This document shows positions 36,331 through 45,613 of a DNA stretch of 64,000 nt, piece by piece. Made by a program: the position numbers and the translations under genes. Where the stretch lies: positions 905,501 through 969,500 of the forward strand of contig NZ_LR134173.1 in assembly GCF_900635815.1 (NCBI RefSeq), written 5' to 3'. Every line of letters begins with the position of its first letter. Positions within the stretch are counted from its first letter, which is position 1. The notes beneath the pieces were generated by a model. The model did no database searches. It was not told the DNA's origin and saw nothing but the letters and a program-made list of their open reading frames with translations. Origin of the DNA: Legionella cherrii (GTDB lineage: Bacteria > Pseudomonadota > Gammaproteobacteria > Legionellales > Legionellaceae).

Positions 36331-36720
36331 AAAACGGTGGGGACAGCTTGATCTATTTATTGTAGGTTGAAGGTAGCCCTCATCCGCCCTTACGGGCACC
36401 TTCTCCCTAGCAGGGAGAAGGAGTGTTTTTAAAAGTAGCCCTCTCCCAACTTGTGGGAGAGGGGCTGGGGTGAGGGGTTCTTTTTGTAAAAACAAAGAAA
36501 ATATCTATACTTTATAAGTAGTAGTCGTAGTCTGAATTTTCTTTTTAGAACCTCTATTTATGGTTGTATTCCATATTTGTGTTTAGAAGATAATTTGTGG
36601 CATCGTCCTTTCTCAATCTATTGCGAATCATGTTAGTGATTTATAAATGTTTATGGCATAATTGCCCTTTTTTTATTGATATATCGTTCATATGCGGTTG
36701 TTGAAACGAGGAGCAGGTTT
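36331..36720. other. plaC-glmS intergenic region
   Basis: 390 bases. The first half is filled by the palindromic repeat (36371-36478). The rest is AT-rich and should contain the glmS promoter, but I cannot pick a convincing pair of boxes. No gene seen. Confidence 0.5.
36371..36478. repeat. Dispersed palindromic repeat, best-preserved composite copy
   Basis: Reading left to right: CCTCATCCGCCCTTACGGGC (small GCCC/GGGC hairpin, 36386-36397), then CCTTCTCCCT-agc-AGGGAGAAGG (10-bp stem, 36399-36421). After a short spacer comes CCCTCTCCCA-acttg-TGGGAGAGGG (10-bp stem, 36439-36463), then GCTGGGGTGAGGGG. The same order of hairpins occurs at 41020-41110 (reversed halves) and 32781-32874. Confidence 0.8.
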
Positions 36721-38535
36721 ATGTGTGGGATTATGGGAGCTGTGTCTGAAAGGGATATCAGTAAAATTCTACTGGAAGGTTTACGTCGCTTGGAATATAG
36801 AGGTTATGATTCAGCCGGGATTGCGGTAATCGATAATCAAGGGAATTTAAAGCGTGTGCGAATTCAGGGCAAGGTGCAAAATTTAGCCGATGCAATGCAA
36901 GAAACCGCCATTGCCGGTAATACAGGGATTGCACACACGAGATGGGCGACACATGGTAAGCCTTCTGAGCAAAATGCTCATCCTCATTTATCCCATGGAC
37001 AAATTGCATTAGTACATAATGGTATTATTGAAAATCATGAAAAATTACGCCATGAATTAATGATGAAGGGCTATCAGTTCACCTCTGAAACTGATACAGA
37101 AGTGGCGGCTCATTTAATTCATTACCACTATCAACAGAATGAAAATTTACTTGCAGCAGTGCAAACTGCTGCTGCAGAAATGGATGGTGCATTTGCTTTG
37201 GGTGTTATGCATCAACATAGGCCAATGGAGCTTGTTGCAGTTCGTAAAGGGAGCCCCTTGGTTGTTGGTTTAGGCATTGGTGAAAATTTTATCGCATCTG
37301 ATGGACTGGCATTAAAGTCTTTTGCACAATCAGTGATCTACTTGGAAGAAGGGGATAGTGCCTTTATTACCTCGAAAAGCGTGACTATTTATAATGCATC
37401 CAAATCGGTTGTTGAACGGCCTCTCCACCCTTTAACAAGTGATGCTGAAACGGTAAGCAAAGGGCCTTATCGGCATTTTATGCTCAAGGAAATCTTTGAG
37501 CAATCTAAGGTACTGACTGATACTTTAGAAGGTCGCATAAATAGCCTCGAAGTACTTAAAGCCAGTTTTGGTGAACGAGCCTCTCATGTATTTCCGATGG
37601 TAAAACAAATTCATATTGTTGCTTGCGGTACCAGTTATCACGCCGGAATGATTGCCAAATATTGGTTAGAATCTTTAGCGGGATTACCGACTCAAGTTGA
37701 AATTGCGAGTGAATACCGCTATCGAGATATAGTCGTACCCCAGGATACTTTATTTATTACCGTGTCCCAGTCCGGAGAAACAGCAGACACCCTCGCTGCT
37801 TTGCAAAAAGCAAAAAAAATGAATTATTTAGCCACCTTGGCTATTTGTAATGTGGCAACAAGTACCTTGGTCAGGGAGGCAGAGTGTGTTTTCCTAACGC
37901 GTGCTGGAATCGAGATTGGGGTGGCATCGACTAAAGCATTTACCACTCAATTAGTTGCTTTCTTGATGTTGGCCGCAGCGCTTTCTCATGATAATCGGGC
38001 TAATGAAATCTTAAAACAATTGCAAGAGTTGCCCGCATGTTGTGAGCGTGCATTAAAAATGAATGAGGAAATTGAAGATCTCGCATCTCTATTTGTTAAT
38101 AAAGCACATGCTTTATTTTTAGGGCGCGGGGTGCAGTATCCAGTAGCTCTTGAAGGGGCTTTAAAATTAAAGGAAATTTCTTATATTCACGCAGAAGCCT
38201 ATCCTTCTGGAGAGTTAAAACATGGTCCTTTGGCTTTAGTTGATGAAAATATGCCTGTCGTTGCCGTTGCTCCCAATGATGAACTGCTGGATAAATTAAA
38301 ATCTAATTTGCACGAAGTAAGTGCACGCGGTGGTCAGTTGTTTGTTTTTGTTGATGATACTCAAAACTGGCAAGCAAATGGCACGCGTTTAATTAAGGTA
38401 CCTTACTGTGGTCTATGGATTGCGCCAATAGTTTATACGATACCTTTGCAATTGTTGGCTTACCATGTCGCCGTTGCTAAAGGTACGGATGTTGATCAAC
38501 CGCGCAATCTTGCCAAGTCAGTGACTGTTGAGTAA
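36721..38535 (+). CDS. glmS: Glutamine-fructose-6-phosphate aminotransferase (isomerizing)
   Basis: Makes glucosamine-6-phosphate, the entry to UDP-GlcNAc. Starting at ATG 36721, directly after GAGGAG, it is 604 aa. Cys2 (MCGIMGAV) is the N-terminal nucleophile glutaminase. The C-terminal half has two SIS domains (VACGTSYHAGMIAKYW, SQSGETADTLAAL) and ends DQPRNLAKSVTVE, the standard GlmS terminus. The open frame extends upstream to 36676, but that would bury the catalytic cysteine. glmU is 25 kb away, not adjacent as in E. coli. Confidence 0.97.
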   Translation: MCGIMGAVSERDISKILLEGLRRLEYRGYDSAGIAVIDNQGNLKRVRIQGKVQNLADAMQETAIAGNTGIAHTRWATHGKPSEQNAHPHLSHGQIALVHNGIIENHEKLRHELMMKGYQFTSETDTEVAAHLIHYHYQQNENLLAAVQTAAAEMDGAFALGVMHQHRPMELVAVRKGSPLVVGLGIGENFIASDGLALKSFAQSVIYLEEGDSAFITSKSVTIYNASKSVVERPLHPLTSDAETVSKGPYRHFMLKEIFEQSKVLTDTLEGRINSLEVLKASFGERASHVFPMVKQIHIVACGTSYHAGMIAKYWLESLAGLPTQVEIASEYRYRDIVVPQDTLFITVSQSGETADTLAALQKAKKMNYLATLAICNVATSTLVREAECVFLTRAGIEIGVASTKAFTTQLVAFLMLAAALSHDNRANEILKQLQELPACCERALKMNEEIEDLASLFVNKAHALFLGRGVQYPVALEGALKLKEISYIHAEAYPSGELKHGPLALVDENMPVVAVAPNDELLDKLKSNLHEVSARGGQLFVFVDDTQNWQANGTRLIKVPYCGLWIAPIVYTIPLQLLAYHVAVAKGTDVDQPRNLAKSVTVE

Positions 38536-38634
38536 TAATGTGGCGGTTTTTTAAACGACTCACCCAGACTATTCCAGCAAGGTTTCGGGTGCGGTAATCA
38601 AATTGTTTTATATTTATGTTTTACGGGGATGTAA

Positions 38635-40977
38635 ATGACTCAAGAGATGTCGGGATTAGCTGCGATTATTGCGCAAGAGCTTAAAGTGAAACCAGCGCAG
38701 GTAGAAGCGTCCATTCGTCTGCTCAATGAAGGGGCAACAGTTCCTTTTATTGCTCGTTATCGCAAAGAGGCTACTGAAGGATTAGATGATGTGCAATTGC
38801 GCTTTATTGATGAACGTGTACTTTATTTACGAGAATTGGATGAACGCCGAGCCGTAGTTTTACAGTCTATCCGAGAACAAGAGAAACTAACTCCTGAGCT
38901 AGAAAAAAGCATTTTGGCTGCAGACACTAAAACTCGTCTTGAAGATTTATATCTACCCTATAGACCCAAGCGTCGGACTAAGGCTCAGATTGCCATAGAA
39001 GCAGGCTTAGAGCCATTAGCTCAGGCTCTTTGGAAAAATCCAGATCTGGATCCCGAAGAACACGCCGTGCAATTTATCAATCCTGAGGCTGGTGTTGAGG
39101 ATGCAAAAGCAGCATTAGATGGTGCGCGGCATATATTAATGGAGCATTTTGCAGAAGATGCCGATTTAATTAATGAGCTGCGCGAATATTTGTGGCAGCA
39201 TGGTATTGTCAAATCAATAGGCAGCTCCAAGAAAAAAGAAACGGTAAACAAGTTTTCAGATTACTTTGATTATTCCGAAGCGATTAAAAAGATCCCTTCG
39301 CATCGTGCATTAGCTTTATTCCGTGGCCGTCGGGAAAGTGTTTTACAAGTGAGTCTTACTTTACCTGAGCACGAAGAAACCTACGGTGAAAATAAATTAG
39401 CTGCGCATTTCCATATTGCTGACCAGCAAAGAAAAGCAGACAGTTGGCTCCTTGAAACGGTACGCCTGACCTGGAAGGTAAAATTATTTACTAAGTTAGA
39501 GCTGGAATTACTCACCCGTTTACGAGAAATGGCCGATGAAGAAGCAATAAAAGTATTTTCCAGAAATTTACGTGATTTGTTACTTGCTGCACCAGCTGGT
39601 CCACAAATCACTATCGGTCTTGATCCTGGAATCAGAACAGGTGTTAAAGTCGTTGTCGTTGATGCAACTGGTAAATTACTGGATTACACTGTTATTTTTC
39701 CATTTGCGCCCCAAAATGAATGGCATCAGGGAATTACTGATTTGGCTAAATTGGCCGCAAAACACAACGTAAATTTAATCAGTATTGGTAATGGAACTGG
39801 CTCTCGCGAAACAGAGCGCTTAGTTTCTGATTTGATAAAAATGTATCCTGATTTAAAACTGACTAAAATTATTGTGAGTGAAGCAGGTGCATCTGTTTAT
39901 TCGGCTTCTGAAATAGCTTCTCAGGAATTTCCTGATTTAGATGTTACCTTGAGAGGGGCTGTTTCTATTGCACGTCGTCTCCAAGATCCACTTGCGGAAT
40001 TAGTCAAAATTGAAGCCAAGTCTATTGGCGTAGGCCAATACCAACATGATGTGAATCAAACCCGGTTGGCGCGTTGTTTGGATGGTGTTGTTGAAGATTG
40101 CGTGAATGCTGTTGGTGTTGATGTAAATACTGCTTCGGCGGCTCTTTTATCCCATGTTTCCGGTCTTAATGAGGCTTTAGCCAAGAATATAGTGCTTTAT
40201 CGTGATGAACATGGCGCATTCAAAAACCGGATGGATTTAAAAAAAGTAAATCGTATGGGTGAAAAAGCATTTCAACAAGCAGCAGGTTTTTTACGTATCA
40301 TGCATGGAGATAATCCTTTGGATGCCTCTTGTGTTCATCCAGAAGCTTATCCTTTAGTAGAAAAAATTATTGCAGATAAAAAAGTTGATATTAAAAAACT
40401 AATCGGCAATAAAGAAGTATTACACAGTGTGAATGCGGAACAATTTATCGATGAGCAATTTGGTTTGCCTACCATAAGAGATGTGTTGCGCGAATTGGAA
40501 AAACCGGGTCGCGATCCCAGACCGGAGTTTAAAACGGCGCAATTTAAAGAAGGTGTTGAAGACATCGAACATTTACACGAAGGAATGATCCTTGAAGGGG
40601 TTGTCAGTAATGTAACTAACTTTGGTGCTTTTGTGGATATTGGCGTTCATCAAGATGGATTAGTCCATATTTCAGCGATGACGAATAAATTTATTTCTGA
40701 TCCACGTACCGTAGTGAAGGCCGGTGATATCGTAACCGTTAAAGTAATTGAAGTCGATAAAGAAAGAAAACGCATTGGCTTAAGTATGAAATTGGAAGAT
40801 CAACCTGCGAGCCAACCCGTTAAAAAAGTTGCAAAAACATCTGAAGTGAAAAAACAACCGCCAGTTAAAAAAGCAGAGCATAAGAAAAAACCTGAGGCTA
40901 AAAAAGTTGAGCCGGTTAAAAAAACGGTATTTAATACAGCAATGGCAGATGCATTAGCTAAATTAAAGCGTAATTAA
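38635..40977 (+). CDS. tex: Tex family RNA-binding transcription accessory protein
   Basis: A 780-aa protein. The N-terminal helical region ([22 protein letters not shown]) is followed by a YqgF/RNase H-like domain ([18 protein letters not shown]), HhH motifs and a C-terminal S1 RNA-binding domain ([31 protein letters not shown]). The last 60 residues are a Lys/Ala/Pro-rich tail ([20 protein letters not shown]). Tex is implicated in transcription and toxin expression in several bacteria. Follows glmS by 100 bases. Confidence 0.95.
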   Translation: MTQEMSGLAAIIAQELKVKPAQVEASIRLLNEGATVPFIARYRKEATEGLDDVQLRFIDERVLYLRELDERRAVVLQSIREQEKLTPELEKSILAADTKTRLEDLYLPYRPKRRTKAQIAIEAGLEPLAQALWKNPDLDPEEHAVQFINPEAGVEDAKAALDGARHILMEHFAEDADLINELREYLWQHGIVKSIGSSKKKETVNKFSDYFDYSEAIKKIPSHRALALFRGRRESVLQVSLTLPEHEETYGENKLAAHFHIADQQRKADSWLLETVRLTWKVKLFTKLELELLTRLREMADEEAIKVFSRNLRDLLLAAPAGPQITIGLDPGIRTGVKVVVVDATGKLLDYTVIFPFAPQNEWHQGITDLAKLAAKHNVNLISIGNGTGSRETERLVSDLIKMYPDLKLTKIIVSEAGASVYSASEIASQEFPDLDVTLRGAVSIARRLQDPLAELVKIEAKSIGVGQYQHDVNQTRLARCLDGVVEDCVNAVGVDVNTASAALLSHVSGLNEALAKNIVLYRDEHGAFKNRMDLKKVNRMGEKAFQQAAGFLRIMHGDNPLDASCVHPEAYPLVEKIIADKKVDIKKLIGNKEVLHSVNAEQFIDEQFGLPTIRDVLRELEKPGRDPRPEFKTAQFKEGVEDIEHLHEGMILEGVVSNVTNFGAFVDIGVHQDGLVHISAMTNKFISDPRTVVKAGDIVTVKVIEVDKERKRIGLSMKLEDQPASQPVKKVAKTSEVKKQPPVKKAEHKKKPEAKKVEPVKKTVFNTAMADALAKLKRN

Positions 40978-41010
40978 ACCCTGCTGGCGCTTGGTTTATA
41001 ATGTCAGAGT

Positions 41011-41115
41011 TTCCTCTTCCATCCGTGGGGGAGGGGTGCGGTGAGGGGGCATTCGCTGCAGTCAAAACTCTCATCCGCCCTTAGGGTACCTTCTCCCATG
41101 GGGAGAAGGGGTTTT
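41011..41115. repeat. Dispersed palindromic repeat between tex and yciA
   Basis: Contains a G-rich half (GTGGGGGAGGGGTGCGGTGAG, 41026-41046) and then CTCATCCGCCCTTAGGGTACC with the hairpin CCTTCTCCC-atg-GGGAGAAGG (41089-41109) followed by GTTTTTCTC. The T-run after the hairpin could make it an intrinsic terminator for tex. Confidence 0.7.
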
Positions 41116-41170
41116 TCTCTTAATTTAATGACAGCGTCCCCTGGCTACATCTAACATGAAATGGTGAATC

Positions 41171-41554
41171 ATGACCAATACCCCCAAAGGAGAGTTAACT
41201 ATTCAGACTTTGGCGATGCCAGCAGATACGAACGCCAATGGTGATATATTTGGTGGGTGGATTGTGTCACAAATGGATTTAGCCGCAGGAATCTTGGCTA
41301 AAAAATTGGCATTAGGACGTGTAGCTACAGTGGCTATTCATTCAATGAATTTCTTAAAACCAGTTCATGTGGGGGATCTTGTGAGCTGTTATGTCACGTT
41401 GGTAAAACAAGGCAATAGCTCTATGACCTTTAATGTTGAGGTATGGGCTCATCCTGCGACTCAGAATGAAACGTATCAAGTCACCGAAGGTGTTTTTGTT
41501 TTTGTTGCCATAAATGAAGAAGGTAGACCAAGAGAGGTGCCTAAAAAAATATGA
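41171..41554 (+). CDS. yciA: Acyl-CoA thioesterase, YciA family
   Basis: A 127-aa hot-dog protein with the YciA signature PADTNANGDIFGGWIVSQMD (catalytic Asn/Asp) and VATVAIHSMNFLKPVHVGDLV. It hydrolyses a broad range of acyl-CoAs in the cytoplasm. Its last codon overlaps the next gene start by 4 bases (ATGA), so the two are translationally coupled. Confidence 0.92.
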   Translation: MTNTPKGELTIQTLAMPADTNANGDIFGGWIVSQMDLAAGILAKKLALGRVATVAIHSMNFLKPVHVGDLVSCYVTLVKQGNSSMTFNVEVWAHPATQNETYQVTEGVFVFVAINEEGRPREVPKKI

Positions 41555-43188
41555 CCCATAATTCGTCAGAACTATACCACCTACTCACGGAAATGGCGAC
41601 CCACATTGAACAAAATGCGGAACCGGATCCTCAGTTATATACTTTATTTTTTCAAGAACCTGAACTCGCTTTTAAACTAGTGGATATCATCAATAACTTA
41701 GAAGAAAAGTTAGATGAAGGCCTTTCGGTTTATTCCGCATGTGTTTTTGCGTTAGATATTTGTGTCGCGCAATTGCAAGGAGCTGCAGAAGGTAATAATA
41801 AAGTCACAGCAAAGGCATTGACTCAATTGATGAATCATTTGGCTGAAATGATTGATTCACGCAAACACACCCTCAGTTTTTGGCTTCCTGTATTAAATTC
41901 CTTTTATGAATCGCATGTTGAATTGACTGAAGATTTAAAGAATGCCTATTACGATCTTGCCAGCGATGAGGAAGAATCGACTCCTGCAGGTGATCCGATA
42001 TCACATTTAGATGCTATTCGTGATTTGATTCATGAATTATCTGACCTGAACGTTTTTGAAATCGCCGAAAATTTTTTCGCGCAGAGCTATGCAATGCCCG
42101 CGGACTTTTTTATCGATCTTATGGTGGATTTATATAATATCGAGGAGGGAGGAGATATTGCCTTGCTCATTTTATTACATCCTAAGGCTGAGGTGCGTGA
42201 CATTGCGATTAATACACTGGGCCAAATTATCGAGTTTGTGACTTTTTCCTCTATCTCTCTTTCACGCTTGCAGACAATAATGCATTGGTATCCAGAGCGT
42301 TACCATGCACTATTTAATTCGTGGATTAAAACGCAACGTAAAAAAGGGGTTGTATTTGCACCTGAACAGGAAGCGGCTCAGATGACTATTCGAGCTACTG
42401 AGGTGGATGGTACAGGCTCACAAGGCATTTTTCTGAATGTACGTAAACGGAGGAAAAATAGGCTGTGTGGTTTATTACTAAAGTATGATTTAGGTATTAA
42501 AGATGCATGGATAACGCCGGTTTTATCAGCAAAAGATGTAAAGGATTATTATAAAAAGGCTTTTGATGAGAATGTAACGCTTCGTGAAGTCGATTTATCT
42601 TATTTCACCATGATGGTAGAACATTTTTTAGCGATAACAATAGAAAAAGATGAGATTCCTAATATTCAATTTTTAGAAATTCAAGAATTATTGGGCATCC
42701 GTATCCGCCCCGTGAAATTGGATTTAGATTATCTCTTTGAACAGATGAGTGTTCAAATCACGCCATTTACCCAAGAAGTGATTTCTGAATCCCTACGACG
42801 TTCAAAATCATGGCTTAAAAGTAAATCGTTTACTGAATCCTGGTATTTGGAAAATCCTTTAGTGGATAAGATTGTCAATCACAACAGTACTTTTGTTGAT
42901 GGAATTAGGGTGTGCAGCATGGAAGACGCCATAGATGCAGTATTTGCTGAAGAAATGGAAATACACCGTGATAAATGGCAATTTCATTTTTTATGGATTG
43001 CCTTATGGATGAAAGCAAAAGAAAAACGAAATGAAAAAATATGGCGTGATAGTTTTCTGATTGCTTATACCATTTATCAAGGAAAACCCTTGAAAGAGAT
43101 TCCTGTTATGCAAGAGATTTGTCGGCAAACGGTGATTAATAGCGTGGAAACCATGCAAGAGAGACGAACGCACCTAAGCCAGGAGTAA
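41551..43188 (+). CDS. Hypothetical 545-aa helical protein coupled to yciA
   Basis: Not recognised. It is soluble, acidic and mostly helical, with no signal peptide. Residues about 195-240 (LLILLHPKAEVRDIAINTLGQ) look like a HEAT-type repeat. A basic patch (FLNVRKRRKNRLCGLLLKYDLGIKDAWITP) lies in the middle and a Trp-rich helix (DKWQFHFLWIALWMKAKEKRNEK) near the end. Similar conserved hypotheticals occur in environmental gammaproteobacteria, as far as I can judge. The 4-base overlap with the thioesterase suggests joint function or expression. Role unknown. Confidence 0.8.
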   Translation: MTHNSSELYHLLTEMATHIEQNAEPDPQLYTLFFQEPELAFKLVDIINNLEEKLDEGLSVYSACVFALDICVAQLQGAAEGNNKVTAKALTQLMNHLAEMIDSRKHTLSFWLPVLNSFYESHVELTEDLKNAYYDLASDEEESTPAGDPISHLDAIRDLIHELSDLNVFEIAENFFAQSYAMPADFFIDLMVDLYNIEEGGDIALLILLHPKAEVRDIAINTLGQIIEFVTFSSISLSRLQTIMHWYPERYHALFNSWIKTQRKKGVVFAPEQEAAQMTIRATEVDGTGSQGIFLNVRKRRKNRLCGLLLKYDLGIKDAWITPVLSAKDVKDYYKKAFDENVTLREVDLSYFTMMVEHFLAITIEKDEIPNIQFLEIQELLGIRIRPVKLDLDYLFEQMSVQITPFTQEVISESLRRSKSWLKSKSFTESWYLENPLVDKIVNHNSTFVDGIRVCSMEDAIDAVFAEEMEIHRDKWQFHFLWIALWMKAKEKRNEKIWRDSFLIAYTIYQGKPLKEIPVMQEICRQTVINSVETMQERRTHLSQE

Positions 43189-43308
43189 GAAGAGCCCACC
43201 TCATCCGAAGCGAAGCAAGGGATCTGCTCGTTGTACTCGGGATGAAGCGAAAGGGGTGGAAACCGCCAAAAAAGACGAACAGACGTGAGGCAGGAATGAG
43301 AGGAATTC

Positions 43309-43923
43309 ATGTTTACCGGAATTATTGAAAAAAAAGGTACCGTGATTCGCAACATGAATCATGGTGATGCAAACCGATTGGTTATTTCTTGTGGTTTTGA
43401 AGAACTACAAATAGGTGAAAGCATCGCGGTAAATGGCGTATGCTTAACCTTATTGCCTTCTGAAGAGGCAACGTTGAATTTTGACCTTTCGCCTGAAACT
43501 CTGAATCGAACCACTTTAGGTCATTTAGGAGTTGGGGATGAGGTTAATTTAGAACGCGCCATGCTTGCATCGGATCGCTTTGGTGGGCACTATGTAAGCG
43601 GGCATGTTGACACAGTGGCACAAATTCAGGCAATAAAGCATATGAATGAATTTGTTGAAGTCGAGTTAAGCGGATTTGATGCCAATGCCATGCTGTATTT
43701 AATTCCTAAAGGGAGTATTACGGTTGAAGGGGTAAGCTTAACGATTAATTCAGTTGCAAATCAAAGCATCAAGTTAATGCTGATTCCCCATACATTACTT
43801 AATACAACCCTGTGCTTCTTAAAGCAAGGACAAGAAGTTAATATTGAGTTTGACTACCTGGCTCGGATCGTTGCCCATCAGTTGCAAGTTGCCGGAAAGT
43901 TGAGTAATCAAATCCCGTTATGA
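43309..43923 (+). CDS. ribE: Riboflavin synthase, alpha subunit
   Basis: Dismutates 6,7-dimethyl-8-ribityllumazine to riboflavin. The 204-aa protein is an internal duplication of lumazine-binding domains: MFTGIIEKKGTV, GESIAVNGVCLTL and GGHYVSGHVDTVA in the first half, GSITVEGVSLTINSV in the second. AGAGGAA precedes the ATG. The 120-base space before it contains a degenerate inverted repeat (CCACCTCATCC...GGGATGAAGCGAAAGGGGTGG). No other rib genes are linked here. Confidence 0.95.
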   Translation: MFTGIIEKKGTVIRNMNHGDANRLVISCGFEELQIGESIAVNGVCLTLLPSEEATLNFDLSPETLNRTTLGHLGVGDEVNLERAMLASDRFGGHYVSGHVDTVAQIQAIKHMNEFVEVELSGFDANAMLYLIPKGSITVEGVSLTINSVANQSIKLMLIPHTLLNTTLCFLKQGQEVNIEFDYLARIVAHQLQVAGKLSNQIPL

Positions 43924-43938
43924 ATTAAGGAGTAGTTC

Positions 43939-45210
43939 ATGACCAAACATTTAACATCCCGATGGCATCGTCTTTTTTTTGCCACGATTATTATAGGGAT
44001 TGTTTCTGGTTTTGGGGGGATGTTTTTAGCGATATTATTGCATTTTATCCAACACTTAGCCTATGAGCATACCGTATTTCCTATTCTGGGAAATAAGAGT
44101 TTTTTATTTGTGGTCAGCGATTCAACTGCTCCAAGAAGAGTCGTTGCACTTCTGCTTTGCGGTTTTATTGCCGGTTTTGGTTGGTGGGCGGTCTTTCGCT
44201 ATGGCAGCCCCCTAGTGAGTATTGCCAATGCAATTAAATCTCCAAGACCTTATATGCCGATAAAAACAACTTTAGCGCATGTGTTCCTGCAAATTGTTAC
44301 CGTTGCCTTGGGCTCACCTTTAGGACGTGAGGTTGCTCCCCGTGAATTCGGAGCAACCTTCGCCTGTTGGCTTACTAATAAAATGAAATTACATCCAAAA
44401 GAGAGTCAAATTCTTGTGGCTTGTGCTGCTGGTGCAGGATTGGCGGCAGTCTATAATGTTCCCTTTGGTGGCGCATTATTTTCTCTGGAAGTGTTGCTCG
44501 GCAGTTTCAGATGGTTTGCTGTAATCCCGGCAATTACTACTTCTGCGATTGCCGTAGTCATCTCCTGGATGGGGCTTGGCAATCAATCCATGTACCATAT
44601 ACCCGTTTTAATTATCGATTATTCAGTCGTGATTTGGGCAATCATCGCTGGACCTATTTTTGGTTACTCAGCCTATTGGTTTAAAGAAGTTACCAACCGA
44701 GTGCAAAGTAGAGCACCGCGTAACTGGAAGATTATTGTTTTTTGCCTGTTCAATTTTTTCATGATCGGCTTATTGTCTATTTATTTTCCGGCAATATTGG
44801 GGAATGGTCGCTCGGCAGCTCAGTTAGGATTTGATGGCAATCTATTAGGCCTAAGTATTGCTGCAGTCTTATTAATATTGAGAGTGTTGATTGTGTGTAC
44901 CAGTATTCAAGCCGGCGCGGCAGGCGGTCTATTAACCCCCTCGCTTGCCAATGGCGCTTTATTGGCGGTGGTGCTCGGCAGTCTTTGGAGTTATTTGTGG
45001 CCAGGCATCTCCATCGCTGCTTTTGCGGTAATTGGCGGAACCGCCTTTCTTGCTGCAGCGCAGAAAATGCCGCTTACAGCAATTGTGCTCATTATTGAAT
45101 TTACCGGCATCAACTTTAGCTTTTTTATTCCTATTCTTTTTGCAGTAGCGGGCTCTGCAAGCATGTTCAATTATTGCGCTACCAGACGTGTGGTTGCGGT
45201 GGCAAGTTGA
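43939..45210 (+). CDS. ClC-family chloride channel/antiporter
   Basis: A 423-aa membrane protein with ClC architecture. GSPLGREVAPREFGATF carries the gating glutamate (GREGP in E. coli ClcA). FGGALFSLEVLLG carries the equivalent of the internal proton glutamate. AGAAGGLLTPSLANGALLA matches the third anion-site motif. The first selectivity motif, GSGIP in canonical ClCs, reads GSPLVSI here, so the central Ser is kept but the context differs. The protein also ends without a C-terminal CBS pair. Sits 15 bases after ribE on the same strand. Confidence 0.85.
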   Translation: MTKHLTSRWHRLFFATIIIGIVSGFGGMFLAILLHFIQHLAYEHTVFPILGNKSFLFVVSDSTAPRRVVALLLCGFIAGFGWWAVFRYGSPLVSIANAIKSPRPYMPIKTTLAHVFLQIVTVALGSPLGREVAPREFGATFACWLTNKMKLHPKESQILVACAAGAGLAAVYNVPFGGALFSLEVLLGSFRWFAVIPAITTSAIAVVISWMGLGNQSMYHIPVLIIDYSVVIWAIIAGPIFGYSAYWFKEVTNRVQSRAPRNWKIIVFCLFNFFMIGLLSIYFPAILGNGRSAAQLGFDGNLLGLSIAAVLLILRVLIVCTSIQAGAAGGLLTPSLANGALLAVVLGSLWSYLWPGISIAAFAVIGGTAFLAAAQKMPLTAIVLIIEFTGINFSFFIPILFAVAGSASMFNYCATRRVVAVAS

Positions 45211-45329
45211 AAAGAATTTTTGTTGAGCCTAAGAATAAATGCATTATTGAATGCTCCTGTTGTTGTTATTTGTTTTATGATAAATTTAAGGGTCATGCCG
45301 TTTAAAATTATTAAATTAGAATATTTCAA

Positions 45330-45557
45330 ATGCTTAAGGAGATAACCATATTAGGCAGAAGACTAAAATTGATTGAGATGTCTCGTGTCATTGGTAAATT
45401 TGATAAACATACGAACCATGTTTTAGCGCATACTGGTCAAGAATTTGATTATAAACTCAATCAAATTTTCTTTGGTGATTGGGAAATCCGAAAGCCTGAT
45501 TATTTTTTAGATGCGCACATCAATCTCCTGTTATCAGAACATCTACATGTAAATTGA
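45330..45557 (+). CDS. Small hypothetical protein (75 aa)
   Basis: A short open frame in the 400-base space between the ClC gene and the polysaccharide region (MLKEITILGRRLKLIEMSRV...SEHLHVN). It is not recognised, and its ATG has no good ribosome site; an AAGGAG lies 6 bases after the ATG instead. It may be a gene remnant at the boundary of the cluster. Outside it I see nothing in 45211-45613. Confidence 0.3.
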   Translation: MLKEITILGRRLKLIEMSRVIGKFDKHTNHVLAHTGQEFDYKLNQIFFGDWEIRKPDYFLDAHINLLLSEHLHVN

Positions 45558-45613
45558 ATTTTTTTAAATAATTTCGGGTTTATGCTCTAAGTGTCAGAGA
45601 TAAGGATGTTCAG

